Source: Piper betle (Eukaryota > Streptophyta > Magnoliopsida > Piperales > Piperaceae). Taken from it: DNA of 64,000 nucleotides. The stretch is taken from contig JAURVB010013619.1 of NCBI GenBank assembly GCA_033002965.1, positions 46,318 to 110,317 of the forward strand, in the 5' to 3' direction. Under the pieces are notes generated by a model. The model searched no databases and was not told where the DNA came from. It was given only the letters and a program-made list of their open reading frames with translations. Numbering within the stretch: position 1 is the stretch's first letter; the number at the start of each line of letters is the position of its first letter. Shown in pieces: positions 23,474-35,777 of this stretch. Both the position numbers and the translations under genes were made by a program.

Positions 23474-24786
23474 GGCGATGCCCGGCGCAGGGAGGGGAGA
23501 GTAGCAAAGAGCGCACAGACAAGCTAGCCTTGACCCGTGCGGTTGGTGAGTGTTGTCATGGAGGGAGAGGGAGGGGTAGGTGGGTGGGAGATGGTGGAGA
23601 GGAAGAGGTTGGAGGAGGAAGGGAAAGCATGACCACCAAAGGGGGAAGACAGGTTTGGACACGTTCATGGCGTTATTATATACGGAGTAGGGGCGGGACG
23701 TGGAGGCAAAGACTCTGCCGCCAACTCGTATCTCCTCGCCACGTTCGCTACGGGAAATTTTGAATTTTCTTTATATTTTATCCTATTTTTAAATTTTTGA
23801 GGGAAAAAATACTTTTTAAAATTAAAAATATTTTGTTTTTTATTTATAATTTCCCGTAAAAATTAAAATTTGCGTAAGATTAAAAGATTGGAAACAAAAA
23901 TACAAAGCTGTCTTCGTCACTTAAAACCGAAGTTACGCTTAAAAAATATAAGATAAAAAATTCATCGGTCTATTTGATATTTACCTGCTTATATATAAAA
24001 AAAGAACTTTTATCATATACGAAGACGAGGGGATATAGTTATCATTTTTGTCGTTGTGGGGTGTTTGATTGTTTCTTAATTTTTAACCTAAAATTAACCC
24101 AAATAATAGTCTTGCTATTATATATTGAGGTGTAATAACTATTCATTTCAATATTATGCAAAATTCTTCCAAACAAATAATTATGAAAATTGAATACTCC
24201 CCCTTTATTAGCTGATGATTTGTAAAATTAGACGTCCAACGTTATTCAATACAAAAATGAGATTTATAGAAATCATAACTGCAGCTCCCTATTACAGATA
24301 TTGAATTTCTTTGATTTGGACCGAATATGACCTAATCGTTGGGTACTGTAAAAATTCTTTCATATCAATTTAAAAGACCTTAATTACTTTGATGTTGTTG
24401 ATTAATTGATTTTCCTCGCTCGCACTTTAATTCGATTGGTTCGGTTTTCCGTATGCTAAAGTCTGAAGAAATATTGTGATGTCTAGCATCTAAACAGAAA
24501 ACATAAGAAAAATAATAAGAAGACAAGGGAATACATGAGATTTGTATAATACAATCTTCATATCGGTAAAAGGAATAAATAGCTAGGCAAACTCTTCTCA
24601 ATTTACATATGTGATGTTTTTTGTTTTTTGTTTTTTTGTTTTCTTTTTTTCATTTACAAATTACATCCCGTGTAAGTTGTAAATGTTTTGGGCCTCGAAG
24701 AGCTAAAAAATAAAAAAATAACTAACGCTTCAAAACAATAAAACAATTTTTAAAAAATGAATATTGGAAGATAAAGACCATCTCTC
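23474..24786. other. Upstream flank of the OXS3-like gene and AT-rich DNA
   Basis: The first 200 bp are GC-rich and should hold the 5' UTR and promoter. The rest is AT-rich with long T/A runs (for example 24610-24650). No gene was seen. Confidence 0.5.
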
Positions 24787-25455
24787 TGTTGGGTTTATTC
24801 TACATCCATCGTAGAGGTTATTGGTGACTTATATATAGGCTAATGAGAAAACCTTATTTCTTAAGTTAACTTTTCGATTAAGAAAGACCCGTGACACCTA
24901 TTGCGAGTTTTCTTTGGTAGTTTAAAGTCCCTTTTGAGGCCCGAAAGGGTCCAACAGTGATTTTGGAGCTTGAGTGGGGGCCCAAAGGGCCTAACAAGTG
25001 GTATCAGATCTTAAGTGAGGGCCTAAAAGGCCTAACAAGTGGTATCAAAGCCAAGTTCGATCCGGATTTGCCTACACCAATTATTGTTGTTTCTTTCATG
25101 GGTTCTACTTAATGATTTGAAGAGGTTGGTTGTGCGGTCTGATTTAAGTAGGAGTGTGTCAGACGATGATGGTTTTGGGTCACGTCCGATGTGTGAAGGG
25201 GAGTTATTAGGTTTATCTTACATCGGTCGTAGAGGTTATTGGTGACATGTATATAGGCTAATGGAAAACCTTATTCTTTAAGTTAACTTTTGGATTAAGA
25301 GAAGTTCGTGATATTTATTGCGAGTTTTCTTTGGTAGTTTAAAGTTCCTATTGGGGGCTTGAAAGGTCGAACAGTGGTTTCGAAGCTTAGGTGGGGGCCC
25401 AAAAGCCTAGCAAGTGGTATCAGAGCTTAGGCGAGGGCCCATAGGGCTTAACACT
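24787..25455 (+). mobile_element. TRIM-like short LTR retrotransposon with repeated tRNA-Met primer sites
   Basis: A 5' LTR (about 24787-24996, TGTTGGG to CCTAACA) is followed two bases later by TGGTATCAGATC, close to the plant initiator-Met tRNA primer site TGGTATCAGAGC. An internal stretch of about 200 bp ends in the purine tract GTGTGAAGGGGAG. A 3' LTR follows (about 25205-25412, ending CCTAGCA). Beyond the 3' LTR is a perfect TGGTATCAGAGC, and a further TGGTATCAAAGC lies at about 25038. Primer sites after both LTRs suggest a collapsed tandem array. There is no coding region, as usual for TRIMs. A truncated relative lies at 961-1290. Confidence 0.75.
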
Positions 25456-27267
25456 CTCAATTGGCTAGCTAATTATATCGGCGTAGTTGAATCGCTTTAG
25501 GTAACCTAATGTGCATCTATTAGTATTTTATTAGATTTATATATGTTATTTTCTATTTCATGGATTTATTTATAATTTCTTCAAATTATTATAAGGATAT
25601 TTTAAAAATTATATTATTACGGTTTTTATCATCTACTTATAAATAAAGAGTAATCTCCAGTATATAAAAGGGACGGCTGTGTGTTTAGTTTTCTTCTATG
25701 TTTTCGTTATCTTATCTTTTTAGATCTGGCCTTCTCCTTTATTTGAGTAGCCTCAGATTTTCTTCTTCTTTTTTATTAAGTTAGTCATTTTTGCTATATC
25801 CCCTACATTATAAATGACATTAGAGATAATCTACAATTGAATTTGGCAAGCTTGAACATGCAATACTGTGAGGGAAAATAAAAATGACAACTATGTAGAT
25901 GAGATAAAATGCATCACAACTAATTAACTAATCAACCCATCAATTTAGATTCCTTTTATATGCCAAGAAATTTGGTTTAGAATTATAATCTAAGCTTGGG
26001 CATTTCTAAGACGCAATTGTTTGGAAGGCAATTTTGTTGGTGAAGTTGATTGTGTTATAAGGCATTAATTTGGCCATTGCTAGGCTTCTTGACTTATGCT
26101 TCATTCCCAACTACATCTAAAATTGATTCAGCTCATGAAGACAAGCTTAATCTTATTTGCATAGAATATATATATATCAATGACATTGTTGTAATATGAC
26201 AATAACGAAAGGCCAAGATGTTGAACAATATTTGGTTGCGTCCTCATCTTTTCAAACTATATCAGTTGTGTTTAGAATTGGGTTTGCTCATTCCAATATG
26301 CATCTTTTCTTATTTACTACACTCCACCTTTATCAAAATGGAACGAAAATGAGGAGTTTCAAACGATTACGGATTGAAAGCTCATTGAAGGAGAATCTTG
26401 TACCAGTTGGGTGGGTGATAAATCAAGAGTGAAGCTTGTTTCAATGTCTCTAGATGTTGGTGTTACCTATGTTGTTTGAATGGACTTTACAAGTAGCATG
26501 TCTCTCTCAAATTCGATATATTCATAGTTAGCGCTTAACCAAAGGCAAACGTTAAACATTTCCTCGTCAACACCCAGCATGTCCTCCACGGCTTCCACAC
26601 GGCACGTCGCACTAGTCCCGGCGACCTTCCACTTACCCTTTTATCATTCCACCAATTACAACGTTGAATTTGAAAAGAAGGGGAAAAAAATCATTTAGAT
26701 GTTCACGTACGTATTAGCTTAGATACATGTAAAAACTAGTTGACAAATGAACATGTTGAAACTTGAACATTAGTGATCGCTCAAGAATCATGTGATCATT
26801 ATTCCACTAAGCATATAATATGAACTTTGATTATTGAGCTTACCAACCTACGAATTCAATGAAGATAAAAGAATATTAAACGCACGAAGATTTTTTGTTT
26901 TAAAAAGAAAACACTGAATGATATGAACTTTGGGGATCGAGAAAAATCGCATTAGTATTTATTATTTGTATGTATAATGGGCCTCAGTACATTGACCAGC
27001 TAAAAAAGCCGATTACTTAAATACTAGTTATTAGTTGGCAAAGTACATTAGCTCTATTTAAGAAAATGTAGAATGGCATACACAGTTCTGAATCATTTGT
27101 TTGTCATGGGACTTCCAAGAATCATAATCGAACTCACAACTATCCAGACAAGAAAGACAATAAGGCATACGCATCTACCATTTATAATTTATCTAAACGC
27201 AAGTGGGCACATCTTGCAATTAGGAATAGATGCAGAGAGCACTATTCATGGATAAGTAGTTCGTAGC
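25456..27267. other. AT-rich intergenic region, no gene seen
   Basis: A 78-codon frame at 26196-26432 and a short GC-richer patch at 26570-26640 have no recognisable family. The rest is stop-dense. Confidence 0.5.
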
Positions 27268-27275
27268 GTGTAAAC

Positions 27276-28211
27276 CAGTGTTGCAACCGAAATCGGCCGA
27301 TTCCGTGTGGAAAATCGGCCGATTTAAATCGGATCGGCGCGATGCCGATCCGATTTCGGGGCCGACTCGGTCGGCCCCGAATCGGCCTCGGAATCGGCCG
27401 AGTTCGGCCGATTCCGACCGATTTAAATCGGAATCGGAATCGGCCGATTTAAATCGGAATCGGTTTTTTAACGAAATTACTAAAATACCCTAGGTATGAT
27501 TTTTATTAAATTATTTAAGTATGGGTAAAATGGTAATTTGGATTTTAAAAACCTAAAATCAAACCCGCTCCCCCGCGCCGCCGCCGCTCGTCCGCCCGCC
27601 GCCGCCCAGTTTCCGCCCTCCGCCGTGCTCCCCGACTCCGGGCTTGCCGCCGACCGGGCTACCGACCTCGCCGCCGACCTCGTAACATCGCCGCCGAAGT
27701 GTGGCCGGACCGAATCGGGCTGTGACGCACGAATCGCCGCGACTCACCGCCGACTCGTCGCCGCTCCAGGCCGCCTCGCCGCCGGCTACGGGCCGCTGAC
27801 TGTTCGTCCGACCGGGCTGCCGACATCCTCCGACATCGCCGCCTCGAGACTCGCCGCTGACCGGGCCGGCGGCGGTGGCGAGGGTAAAGAGTGGCATTCT
27901 CGTAATTAAAAGTTGACTCTGAGTCTAACTCGAGTCAAAAATAATAATTAATTCTAAATAATTTAAAAAAAATCTTAAAAAATATTTAAAAATATCAGAA
28001 ACAATAATATACAGAATAATATCAAAATAACATCAATACCTAATTTTAATATATTTATATTATAAATTATCAAATTATTATATATGACCGATTAAATTAA
28101 TTTGGACCGATTCAACTGAACCGATTCTTGGCCGATTCAGACCGATTCCGATTCCGATTCCGACTCCCTGGAAAACCGATTCCGATTCCGATTCCGATTT
28201 ATGTAACCATG
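27276..28211 (-). mobile_element. hAT-like 0.9-kb element with GAATCGG ends, copy 2 (reverse orientation)
   Basis: It starts CAGTGTTGCAACC and ends ATGTAACCATG, whose reverse is CATGGTTACAT, an imperfect terminal inverted repeat. GTGTAAAC flanks both sides exactly (27268-27275 and 28212-28219). The interior matches the 18.2-kb copy in reverse: AATCGG/GGCCGATT tracts, a GC-rich segment (27560-27880), a GGCATTCTCGTAAT block, the palindrome at 27913-27938, AT-rich DNA and hexamer tracts. The open frame at 27538-27909 shares about 70 N-terminal residues with its counterpart in copy 1 but is not a known protein. Complete termini and an exact duplication suggest a fairly recent insertion. Confidence 0.82.
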
Positions 28212-28379
28212 GTGTAAACGAATGAGTCCGACAGTGCAAAGAATGTGTGGTAGAACAGCACAGGGGCTAGAACGCGACCAAGGAACGAGCAAAATTCTAG
28301 CTTTGTCTGGTGAGGGAGTCCGAGAGCAAAAGACAAGGAAAACCTTAGCTGTTATCGTCGTTCTTTTGTTACAACCGTC

Positions 28380-28569
28380 CTAATCCAGTTTGCAAAAGCG
28401 AATGAGAACAGGTGGAGAGCCCGGCCTCTGTGCAAACTTTTGATCATCTCTTTCATCAAGTTTTAGGCTTTGCACGCAATCAGACTTGGGATACGTAATC
28501 ACGTCTTCTTCCCAACCGATCAGTTGATTCTTTGCTTCTTTGTTCTTGGGTGCTAGCGCTATCCATGGC
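28380..28569 (-). CDS. Orphan terminal-exon-like open frame, 62 codons, unknown
   Basis: Minus-strand reading from a possible acceptor (AATCAG, ending at 28570) gives one leftover base, then 62 codons and TAG at 28382-28380. The protein starts PWIALAPKNKEAKNQLIGWE and ends RPGSPPVLIRFCKLD. Composition is balanced and clearly more protein-like than surrounding frames. It has no initiator Met, so it could only be a last exon. I do not recognise the family. Upstream on this strand lies the EXO70 gene, which ends properly by itself, so no parent gene is evident. It may be a gene fragment or a chance frame. Confidence 0.3.
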
Positions 28570-29142
28570 CTGATTGAATTTGTAAATCAGAAATGATTTT
28601 GTATTACGTTCTTCTAAATACATTCTTCTAAATTAGAAAACCAAATGAGGTTGATGAATTCGTAAGTAATAGCTCGCGCAGGGACTGTTAGGAAGTGAAA
28701 ATTCACATGGTAAATCAGTGAGCTCATTTGTGTCGAACTGTTATCCTCAGAAACTACTAAATGCTACAGCGTATTACAAAAAATGAATTAATTCTAAGAT
28801 AATTTATACACATATATCTCCTTCTCTGTACAACTCATAAACAACTGTAAAATGTTATGACCAATCTAACAAGGACAAAATTACGGTCCTTAGTTATGAG
28901 ATGTTCTACAAATCCGAGGATGAAGGAATAGTGCATCAAAATCTAGTTAGTGGCATTTTTTTCACTGGACAGCCTTTTATCTTTCTCATGCAAAGTTCTT
29001 ATCTGGCAATCTCCATCCCTCCCTCCGCTGTTTTTAACTTTAGAATTGTAGAAGTATAACCAAGGGATTCATATAGATGAGCGTCCAAAAATGTACAGAC
29101 AATTGACGAAGGTCAAATACTGATCAGTCGGAAGAAAATACA
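28570..29142. other. 3' flank of EXO70, no other gene seen
   Basis: AT-rich, stop-dense sequence that should include the EXO70 3' UTR. No exon for the neighbouring orphan frame could be found here. Confidence 0.45.
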
Positions 29143-31162
29143 TCATCTAAGAGTTGAGGCAGAACGAAATTGGCTTGTCATGATGCCGCTAACCTTCCCA
29201 TTCGATGGGGACACTAAGGCACTTGGGTACTTAACTAATTTTTGCAGGAACAAAGTAGAAAGCATATTCTCCAAGCTTTGAGCAGTATACTTCATATATT
29301 TGCTTGCACTTGCATCTTGCTCGACCAAAGGACCGTAATTCTGCATGTAACTCCTAAAAACAGGCACAATCGCCTGAATTGCACGTTGACATGTTTTTCT
29401 CTCAGATCCTTGTCTGTAACAACCCACTGAGATTGCTTCTTGTACATCTCTTCAAATGCTTCATTAAAGGCCTTTAGCCTCTTCTTCACCAAATCTCGAG
29501 CAGTAGCTCTCCCAGCCGAGAACATAAGCAGCCCTTCCTTGCTAAGTATGGGTGGAAGCTTCGCCCAGCTCTCTTTCAAGTACTGTGCTGCATAAAATTC
29601 TTTGGACCCTTCATGTTCCTTGAGCCAAGCATGCCCTAGGAGCTCACCAAGCTTTGTTCCCTTTAAATGCTTGTAAAAATGCCAGTGGTTATTCATCAAA
29701 AAAGTGCAGACAAGGCTTTGTCCTCATAAAACTTGGACCATACGTCCACATTAATTTCAACTGCTTTCATAATCTTCAGTATTTCATCAATTAGGATCCT
29801 CTCTTGGAATTTCTCATGTTTCCAACTCCTATGGATGACAAGAACCTGAGTCAAAACAGGTTTGCAATCATCCCCGAGTAGACGATTGCAGTAATCGGTA
29901 ATAAAGCTCACCAGCCTTGGAACAATTCCATTTGCTGGTGGCGGTGTCTGCCTCTGAAATTCCATTTGGGCCAATAGCTCCCAAAATATCTCTGAAACTC
30001 CTTCTATCACAGCTTTTATAAGGTCTCTTGTCACATTCTGAATCTCAATGCATGCCTTTCCACCAAACAGGCGGTTAAAATCCAACCTCAGATTATTCAA
30101 AGAGGTAAATATGTCTAAAAGTTTTAACAGTTTGATAGGATCCTTTTTACTCTCAGTGACAGTTTTCCCAAACTGAAGAAAAGACATAATACCTGCTTGA
30201 GAAGCAATCCTTGCAAAGTAATCAATCCATGAGCTGCATCCCATCTTCTCAAATACGTCCTTGCACAGATTGTACTCAGCTTCAAACAAATGCTTCACAG
30301 CAAATTCCAAATGCTTACCCCATTGCGCTATATAACCTTCAATGCTCTGAACATCGTTAAAATCGGAAGCAGACAGATCAAGGTAGTCCAAATTCAACTC
30401 CACCAAACTAGCCTTTATGATTGATATACGTACCTCAACATATATCAAGACGCACTGCTCAAACCGGCCATTGAGAGTTAGTCTCTCCATTATCAACTGT
30501 AACTTTTTTATCACAGATACCGGCAGTTGTGAAGGAGCAATACAAGGCCGATCCATACCATCAGTAGACGATGACGCCATGGGCAAAATCGAGCTATTTT
30601 CAGTGAGCAGCCGGCGAAACTCAGCTTCCAACCTATCCAAAGCAGCATAGAAAAGCCCTCCATCCAAGCTTGCCCTGTCCTCCCCAGCCTGCAATTCCCT
30701 AAGACCCTTCAAATCCTTCTTCAAACCATTCAAATACCGATCATCGGCAACAGAATTATCTTCCAAATACTCCACAATGTCCTCCAACCACTCAATCGCC
30801 AAGCCGCAATTATCAGCCAGAAACTTCAATGCCTCCCCCAACTGCTCGAGCACGGCCAGATAACTCCCCAAATCATTCCCCGGCTCCGAAAGCAGTGACT
30901 TCTCAAGTCCGTGAACTGCATCAAACACCTTCAGAACAGCAGCGGCGGGGCCAACAGCTTTATCAATATGCCCTCCCACAGCAAGCAAGGCCTCCTTGTC
31001 GGCGCGTATAGGCCTCACCGATGCTTCCAACGACGGCAACCGCTGGTAAATCTCGTCCAACCTTGGACTCGCCTGGTTCAAAGCAGAGCCGAGTGCTTTC
31101 GACTTCTCCAAGCTGGTTTTGAGCGACTTCCTGGCAGCAACTAGGTTCTCTATACCCTCCAT
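29143..31162 (-). CDS. EXO70: EXO70 exocyst subunit, intronless, about 673 aa, with two 1-nt frame breaks
   Basis: EXO70 is the exocyst subunit that ties secretory vesicles to the plasma membrane by binding phosphoinositides. The ATG at 31162 begins MEGIENLVAARKSLKTSLEK. The N-terminal helical rod (residues 1-200) includes LVLEKS-type coiled segments and FLADNCGLAIEWLEDIVEYL. The C-terminal Pfam Exo70 region is clear: MNNHWHFYKHLKGTKLGELL, GRATARDLVKKRLKAFNEAF and SKYMKYTAQSLENMLSTLF. The frame breaks at the six-base run 29698-29703 (just before MNNHWHF) and at the five-base run 29394-29398 (within DLREKTCQ). Each is one base short of the frame homologues need. Adding one base at each would give about 673 residues, normal for the family. 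No introns, unlike EXO70A1-type genes; similarity by memory is to the G-type. Either assembly errors or a very young pseudogene. Confidence 0.85.
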
Positions 31163-33016
31163 CTATACGATCAAAACACCCCACCCCAGCCACCAAGACT
31201 CAACCTTTAGGCAAACATACACTTCTAATCTAGCTCCGATCAAAAATCAAAACTTGTACAAACAACAAAACAAACAAAGTTTGAAGCTTTTTCGCAATTT
31301 CTACCAGTCTATACAGTGAGCTCATTTCATCCAGGTCTTAACGAGATGTACGTCAACAGGACGCCCACCGTCGTCTTGCCAATTCTCACCACCACAGCAC
31401 AAACTCGCCACTAATGAATTAACAAAAGAGCAGGCCAAAAACCACCACAAATGAACCCAAATCAAGCACAAAAAAGAAAAAAACAGAGATTGCAGAAATC
31501 GGAACCCAGCACCAGAGCTAGTGTTGATGAACGATTACGAAGCGACTCACGATGATATTTTGGTTGGAAGGACGCGAAAGACGCCGGCTTTCTCCCACCT
31601 GGACTCTCAATTGGATCGAAGTGGGGAGGAGGAGGAGGAGGAGGAGGAGGAGACAGCGGGGAGGCAGACCAGCCGCCGAGTATCGTCGCCGAAAGCTGCC
31701 GGCGACTGAAAAACTGAATGCCGGAAATGGTGAAAGTCGGTTTCTACCAGACCTGTCCAGCTTGTTTTTCTAATGAACCAACTATGATTAGTTTTAGTCT
31801 TAATTAAAATTTTTTTCCCGGTCCTTAATTAAAGATTTGACTTGGAAGTCAATTTTTTTTAATATTTTGCTTAAGGAATAGTATCTTAAACTTTACACAT
31901 AATAATTAAAACTACTCAAATCCAGTTTCAGGAGGAATTAACTTTTGGTCAAGTTTTCAATATCTTGCACTTTCGAAAAAAAAATATTTGCATTTGTGTA
32001 TTGTTAGTCCCTATGAGGACGAGGATAATAAGACATCTGGGCAAAGATTTAAAAAAAAGGCTTTAACAGAAGTAATAATTGGCCAGCAAAATATTGACAT
32101 TTATTGAATGTGATATTTTGGTCTTATTGTAAACATTAATAAAAAACAGAGTATTATGATCAAGCTTAAGTAGTGTATTGTGTGGCTTCTTTCTACTAAG
32201 TTGGATGATATAAAATAAATATGAGAATGAGAAGATCTCAAATCTTGATGTCTTTTCTAATATTAGAATGAGAAGTTCCTGAGTGCACTCATTATTGTCT
32301 CTTCGAATCTCAAACCAAAAACTTAGGTGTTGGCTCCTTTTCATGAATATCATGATTCCTCGAACTGAAGACCTTGATGACAACAAAAGATTATCTGCCA
32401 CTTTCTCACTCTCCCAGCGACAATTCACTTTGATAAAATGGGATACAGGCTTAATAAGACGATCTACAGATTTACAGATAACATCTTCTCGATTGATTTT
32501 GGGGCTTAAGTTTGAAGTTTGAGTCGAAATATCATGAGTTCGTGACTTGATAGAAACGTTTGTACTGATAAATAAAAAACTTGCAAGAAACCTTTCTGAA
32601 GAAAACAGAGGCGTAGAGAGAGTTTGGAAGGTTCGTTTACGACAATACAACGGGCAACATGGAATGAAGTAGCCATTTATTTATTATGCCCTTCCAATGG
32701 CTTCCATTGTGGGGTTGTTGTTCCACCTGGGACGGATGTAGACATGCGGAACAAGGAAGCGCATACGGTCCTAGTAGTCCTCAATTTTGTTCAAACGACG
32801 AAGTTAAATACGAAGTGACCATGGGCTTTGATAAAAAAAGGTGATCATGGTTACGTGATGTGGGCTTCTACGAAGAAGTCCAATGTTTATGTTCGAAGAA
32901 TCCTCTAGCAGAGTGTTTCTCGGATTTGAATGGAGTATTTGGTTGATTGATGGTAAATATGTATGGCAGGAAAAAATTGTATTTGTTTGATCAATTAAAG
33001 TTAATATGAGCCTTCA
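31163..33016. other. EXO70 upstream region and intergenic DNA
   Basis: This holds the EXO70 5' flank, including a GAG-repeat patch at about 31625-31655. A 195-codon minus-strand frame (32063-32650) has no recognisable domain and a low-complexity, Ser/Leu/Ile-rich composition, so I leave it uncalled. Confidence 0.45.
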
Positions 33017-34752
33017 TGTGATACCCCAATTTCGGTTCACCTGAGAACCGGATCGGAAATGTCGTGATTGAGTCGAGTTATGTTTAACTCAGTTAGTTTA
33101 TAAGACTTGATTAATAATATAGATCAAAGTAACTTATTTAGCATCAAGATAATAGAAGATATTACTAAATATACGTCAAAAAACATTCAATATAAATAAA
33201 AGTGTAAAAAAAATAATTGCGCCAAACTCAAGTGTATATAGTATTTATCTATCCTCCCACCAAAGCCGACTAAGAATTATGAAACCTACATATATAATAG
33301 AAAAAACATTATAACGAATGTTACGGATCTAAAAATAACTAATAGTTAAACTGACACAAGATAGCTGACCCTCCTCTTAAATAAAAATATTTATATACTC
33401 CACAGAATCTCTCATAAGGGCATTAATTAGGAGCTGTCGACCTCACGCAACAACATCCCTTTTCTTACTCATCTCATACTTCATCAACTTTAAAAACTAT
33501 CCCTCGTGCGAGAACATCAATTTCTTTTCTTTCAACCTCCTACATCCTCTGTATCATTCCTGGCTCTAAGTACATAGGTCGAGTACTCTCAGGCATGCAC
33601 TTTTATTACCCATTAAAACCACAATTATACATATGCATTGCATTACACTACCTATAAACCTCCACACTTTTCTATATTTGAGGAACTTGTGGAGTTGTTA
33701 GGATCCCTCGGGAATAGAATGAACTTTCACCAAATCCAGAGCCTGACTTTGACTAACACGTGCCCTATCTCAATACGTGATCGTCAGTTTTCCCCTTTCT
33801 CACATCTCACTGGAAAACTTGAGAAAATAATATATAGGCCTATGAGTGGATTTATATAATAGGCCTGAAGGCAACTTATAATGGATCTTATTTTTGAAAT
33901 CAAACTCAAGAGGTCTCATCCTTGAGGGTTATTAATCACGAAATAAAATACCTCTAAATGACCCATGTTAAGTGGAGTTTGATAAAACAACCATTTAACA
34001 TATCATGCGATCTGAAAATCAAATCAGTAATAAAGTATAGCGATAAAAAGTGAGAAGAATCTTAATGGACCTATGGTCCAAGCTCCAAACCTGACGCCTC
34101 CTCTATGCTGAGCTCGGACTTTGAAACTTACATTAAAGCCAATTACTAAATAAAATACTAATATCTCTATATGATGCATATTCATGATATGTGCTCACAT
34201 CATGAGTAAATCTTAATAAGTAAAATAATAGTAAGTAAACTTACAACTAAACATACAATACATAAATCAAGACATAATAAATGAAATAACTAATAATAAA
34301 TAAATAAATAAATATACTCATAAATAAATAGATAAATAATAAATACATAAAAATAACAATACTCTAATTATAAAATGATAATATTATATACTATATAAAT
34401 ACACGGCTAAACATAAGTGAATATCACATTTACTCATGTTAGTAAATATATAAACAATTAAATTAAATAAATACATTAATCATTCAATAAATAAATAGTT
34501 AATTTTAATTAATCATGAATAATAATAATAATAATAATATCATAGTCATTTAACACTGAAAAACGTAATTAAATATAAATTAATAATAGCATACACGCAA
34601 CGAACAAATATGTAAAAAATTAAATAAATAAATAAAGTTTAGTAAACATGAAGAAAATTAATATTAATAAGTAAATATATCAATAATAATAACAAACAAT
34701 CACATAAGCATCCATTATATACAACAAACATAGAAATAAAAAGAAATAAATT

Positions 34753-34784
<32 letters not shown>

Positions 34785-35777
34785 AACACTCATAATATCC
34801 AAATATACTAAATAAATTGAATATGCATCTAAACTAATGCAAGTGTTCTCAAATTACCAAAAACTGTTGAAAAACAACTAAAAACAGTTGAAAATGAGTG
34901 GAACAGAATTGAACCGAACCAACCTAGGCTCGGGCATGACCACATACATGAACGGGTGAATAGAACTCAGGCTAGCTGATGCCAACACAGGCAAGCAAAC
35001 ACGAATGTGGGTAACTGGGTCCAACAGGATAGGTGACGTCCAATGCCGGAAAATGCCGATGACGCAGCGGTTGGGTCGCCCCTAGTCGGGATCGACAACC
35101 TATATGACGAAGAAGATAGTGATGGCGATCGGCGGAGTCCGGTAGTTGGATAGCCAGAAAATGGCCAAAAAGGGCAGAATCACCTTCGGTGCGGTGGTGT
35201 TGCTCGTGGTGATTGCGGCCACAACAGTAGTCATGGGTGTTCTCAAAATGAAGATCTCAATGACGGTAATTTGTCTGGGTGGTAGAATAGGCCGGAGGTG
35301 GCTCACCGGCGCTGGCTCGAACTTGTGGTGGTGGCGGTGGAAACTAGCAATAAAAACATCATTGTTGGCGGTGATTGTGGTGGTGCCGGTGATGGTGAGT
35401 GGTATGGATAGATAGCCGGTTGCGAGGCAGTCCTGGAGGTTCCAGTCTGGTAGCTAGGGACGAGCCACAGACTTGTTGGTGGCGAGCCGAAGTGGCGGTG
35501 GCACTAAGGGCATAAATCATCAAAATCGTAGGAAATCTTTGCAAAATGAAAATCTCGATGAAGGTAATATGTTCGACTACTAGTAGCCTAGTGGGGCCCA
35601 CCTATGAGTATATGTTATTTGTATATGGACGGAATGCTCAGATCAAGACCGTCCAAAGTCAAAACCGAGTTGATTCTTAAAAATGACTCTATAGGTAGGA
35701 ATCGAGGTAAAAAGACTAAATGGGCTTCGAACCCTGAACTTAATCGAGTAAAAATCTATAGCTCAAATCAAGCTAGG

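Noticed and set aside
25414..25428. TGGTATCAGAGC considered as part of a tRNA gene
   Set aside because: It is the primer-binding site complement of initiator tRNA-Met next to LTRs; no A-box, B-box or cloverleaf surrounds it.
32063..32650. 195-codon minus-strand open frame between EXO70 and element A
   Set aside because: No domain or family recognised, composition is low-complexity Ser/Leu/Ile/Lys, and the start may be non-ATG. Length alone is not enough.
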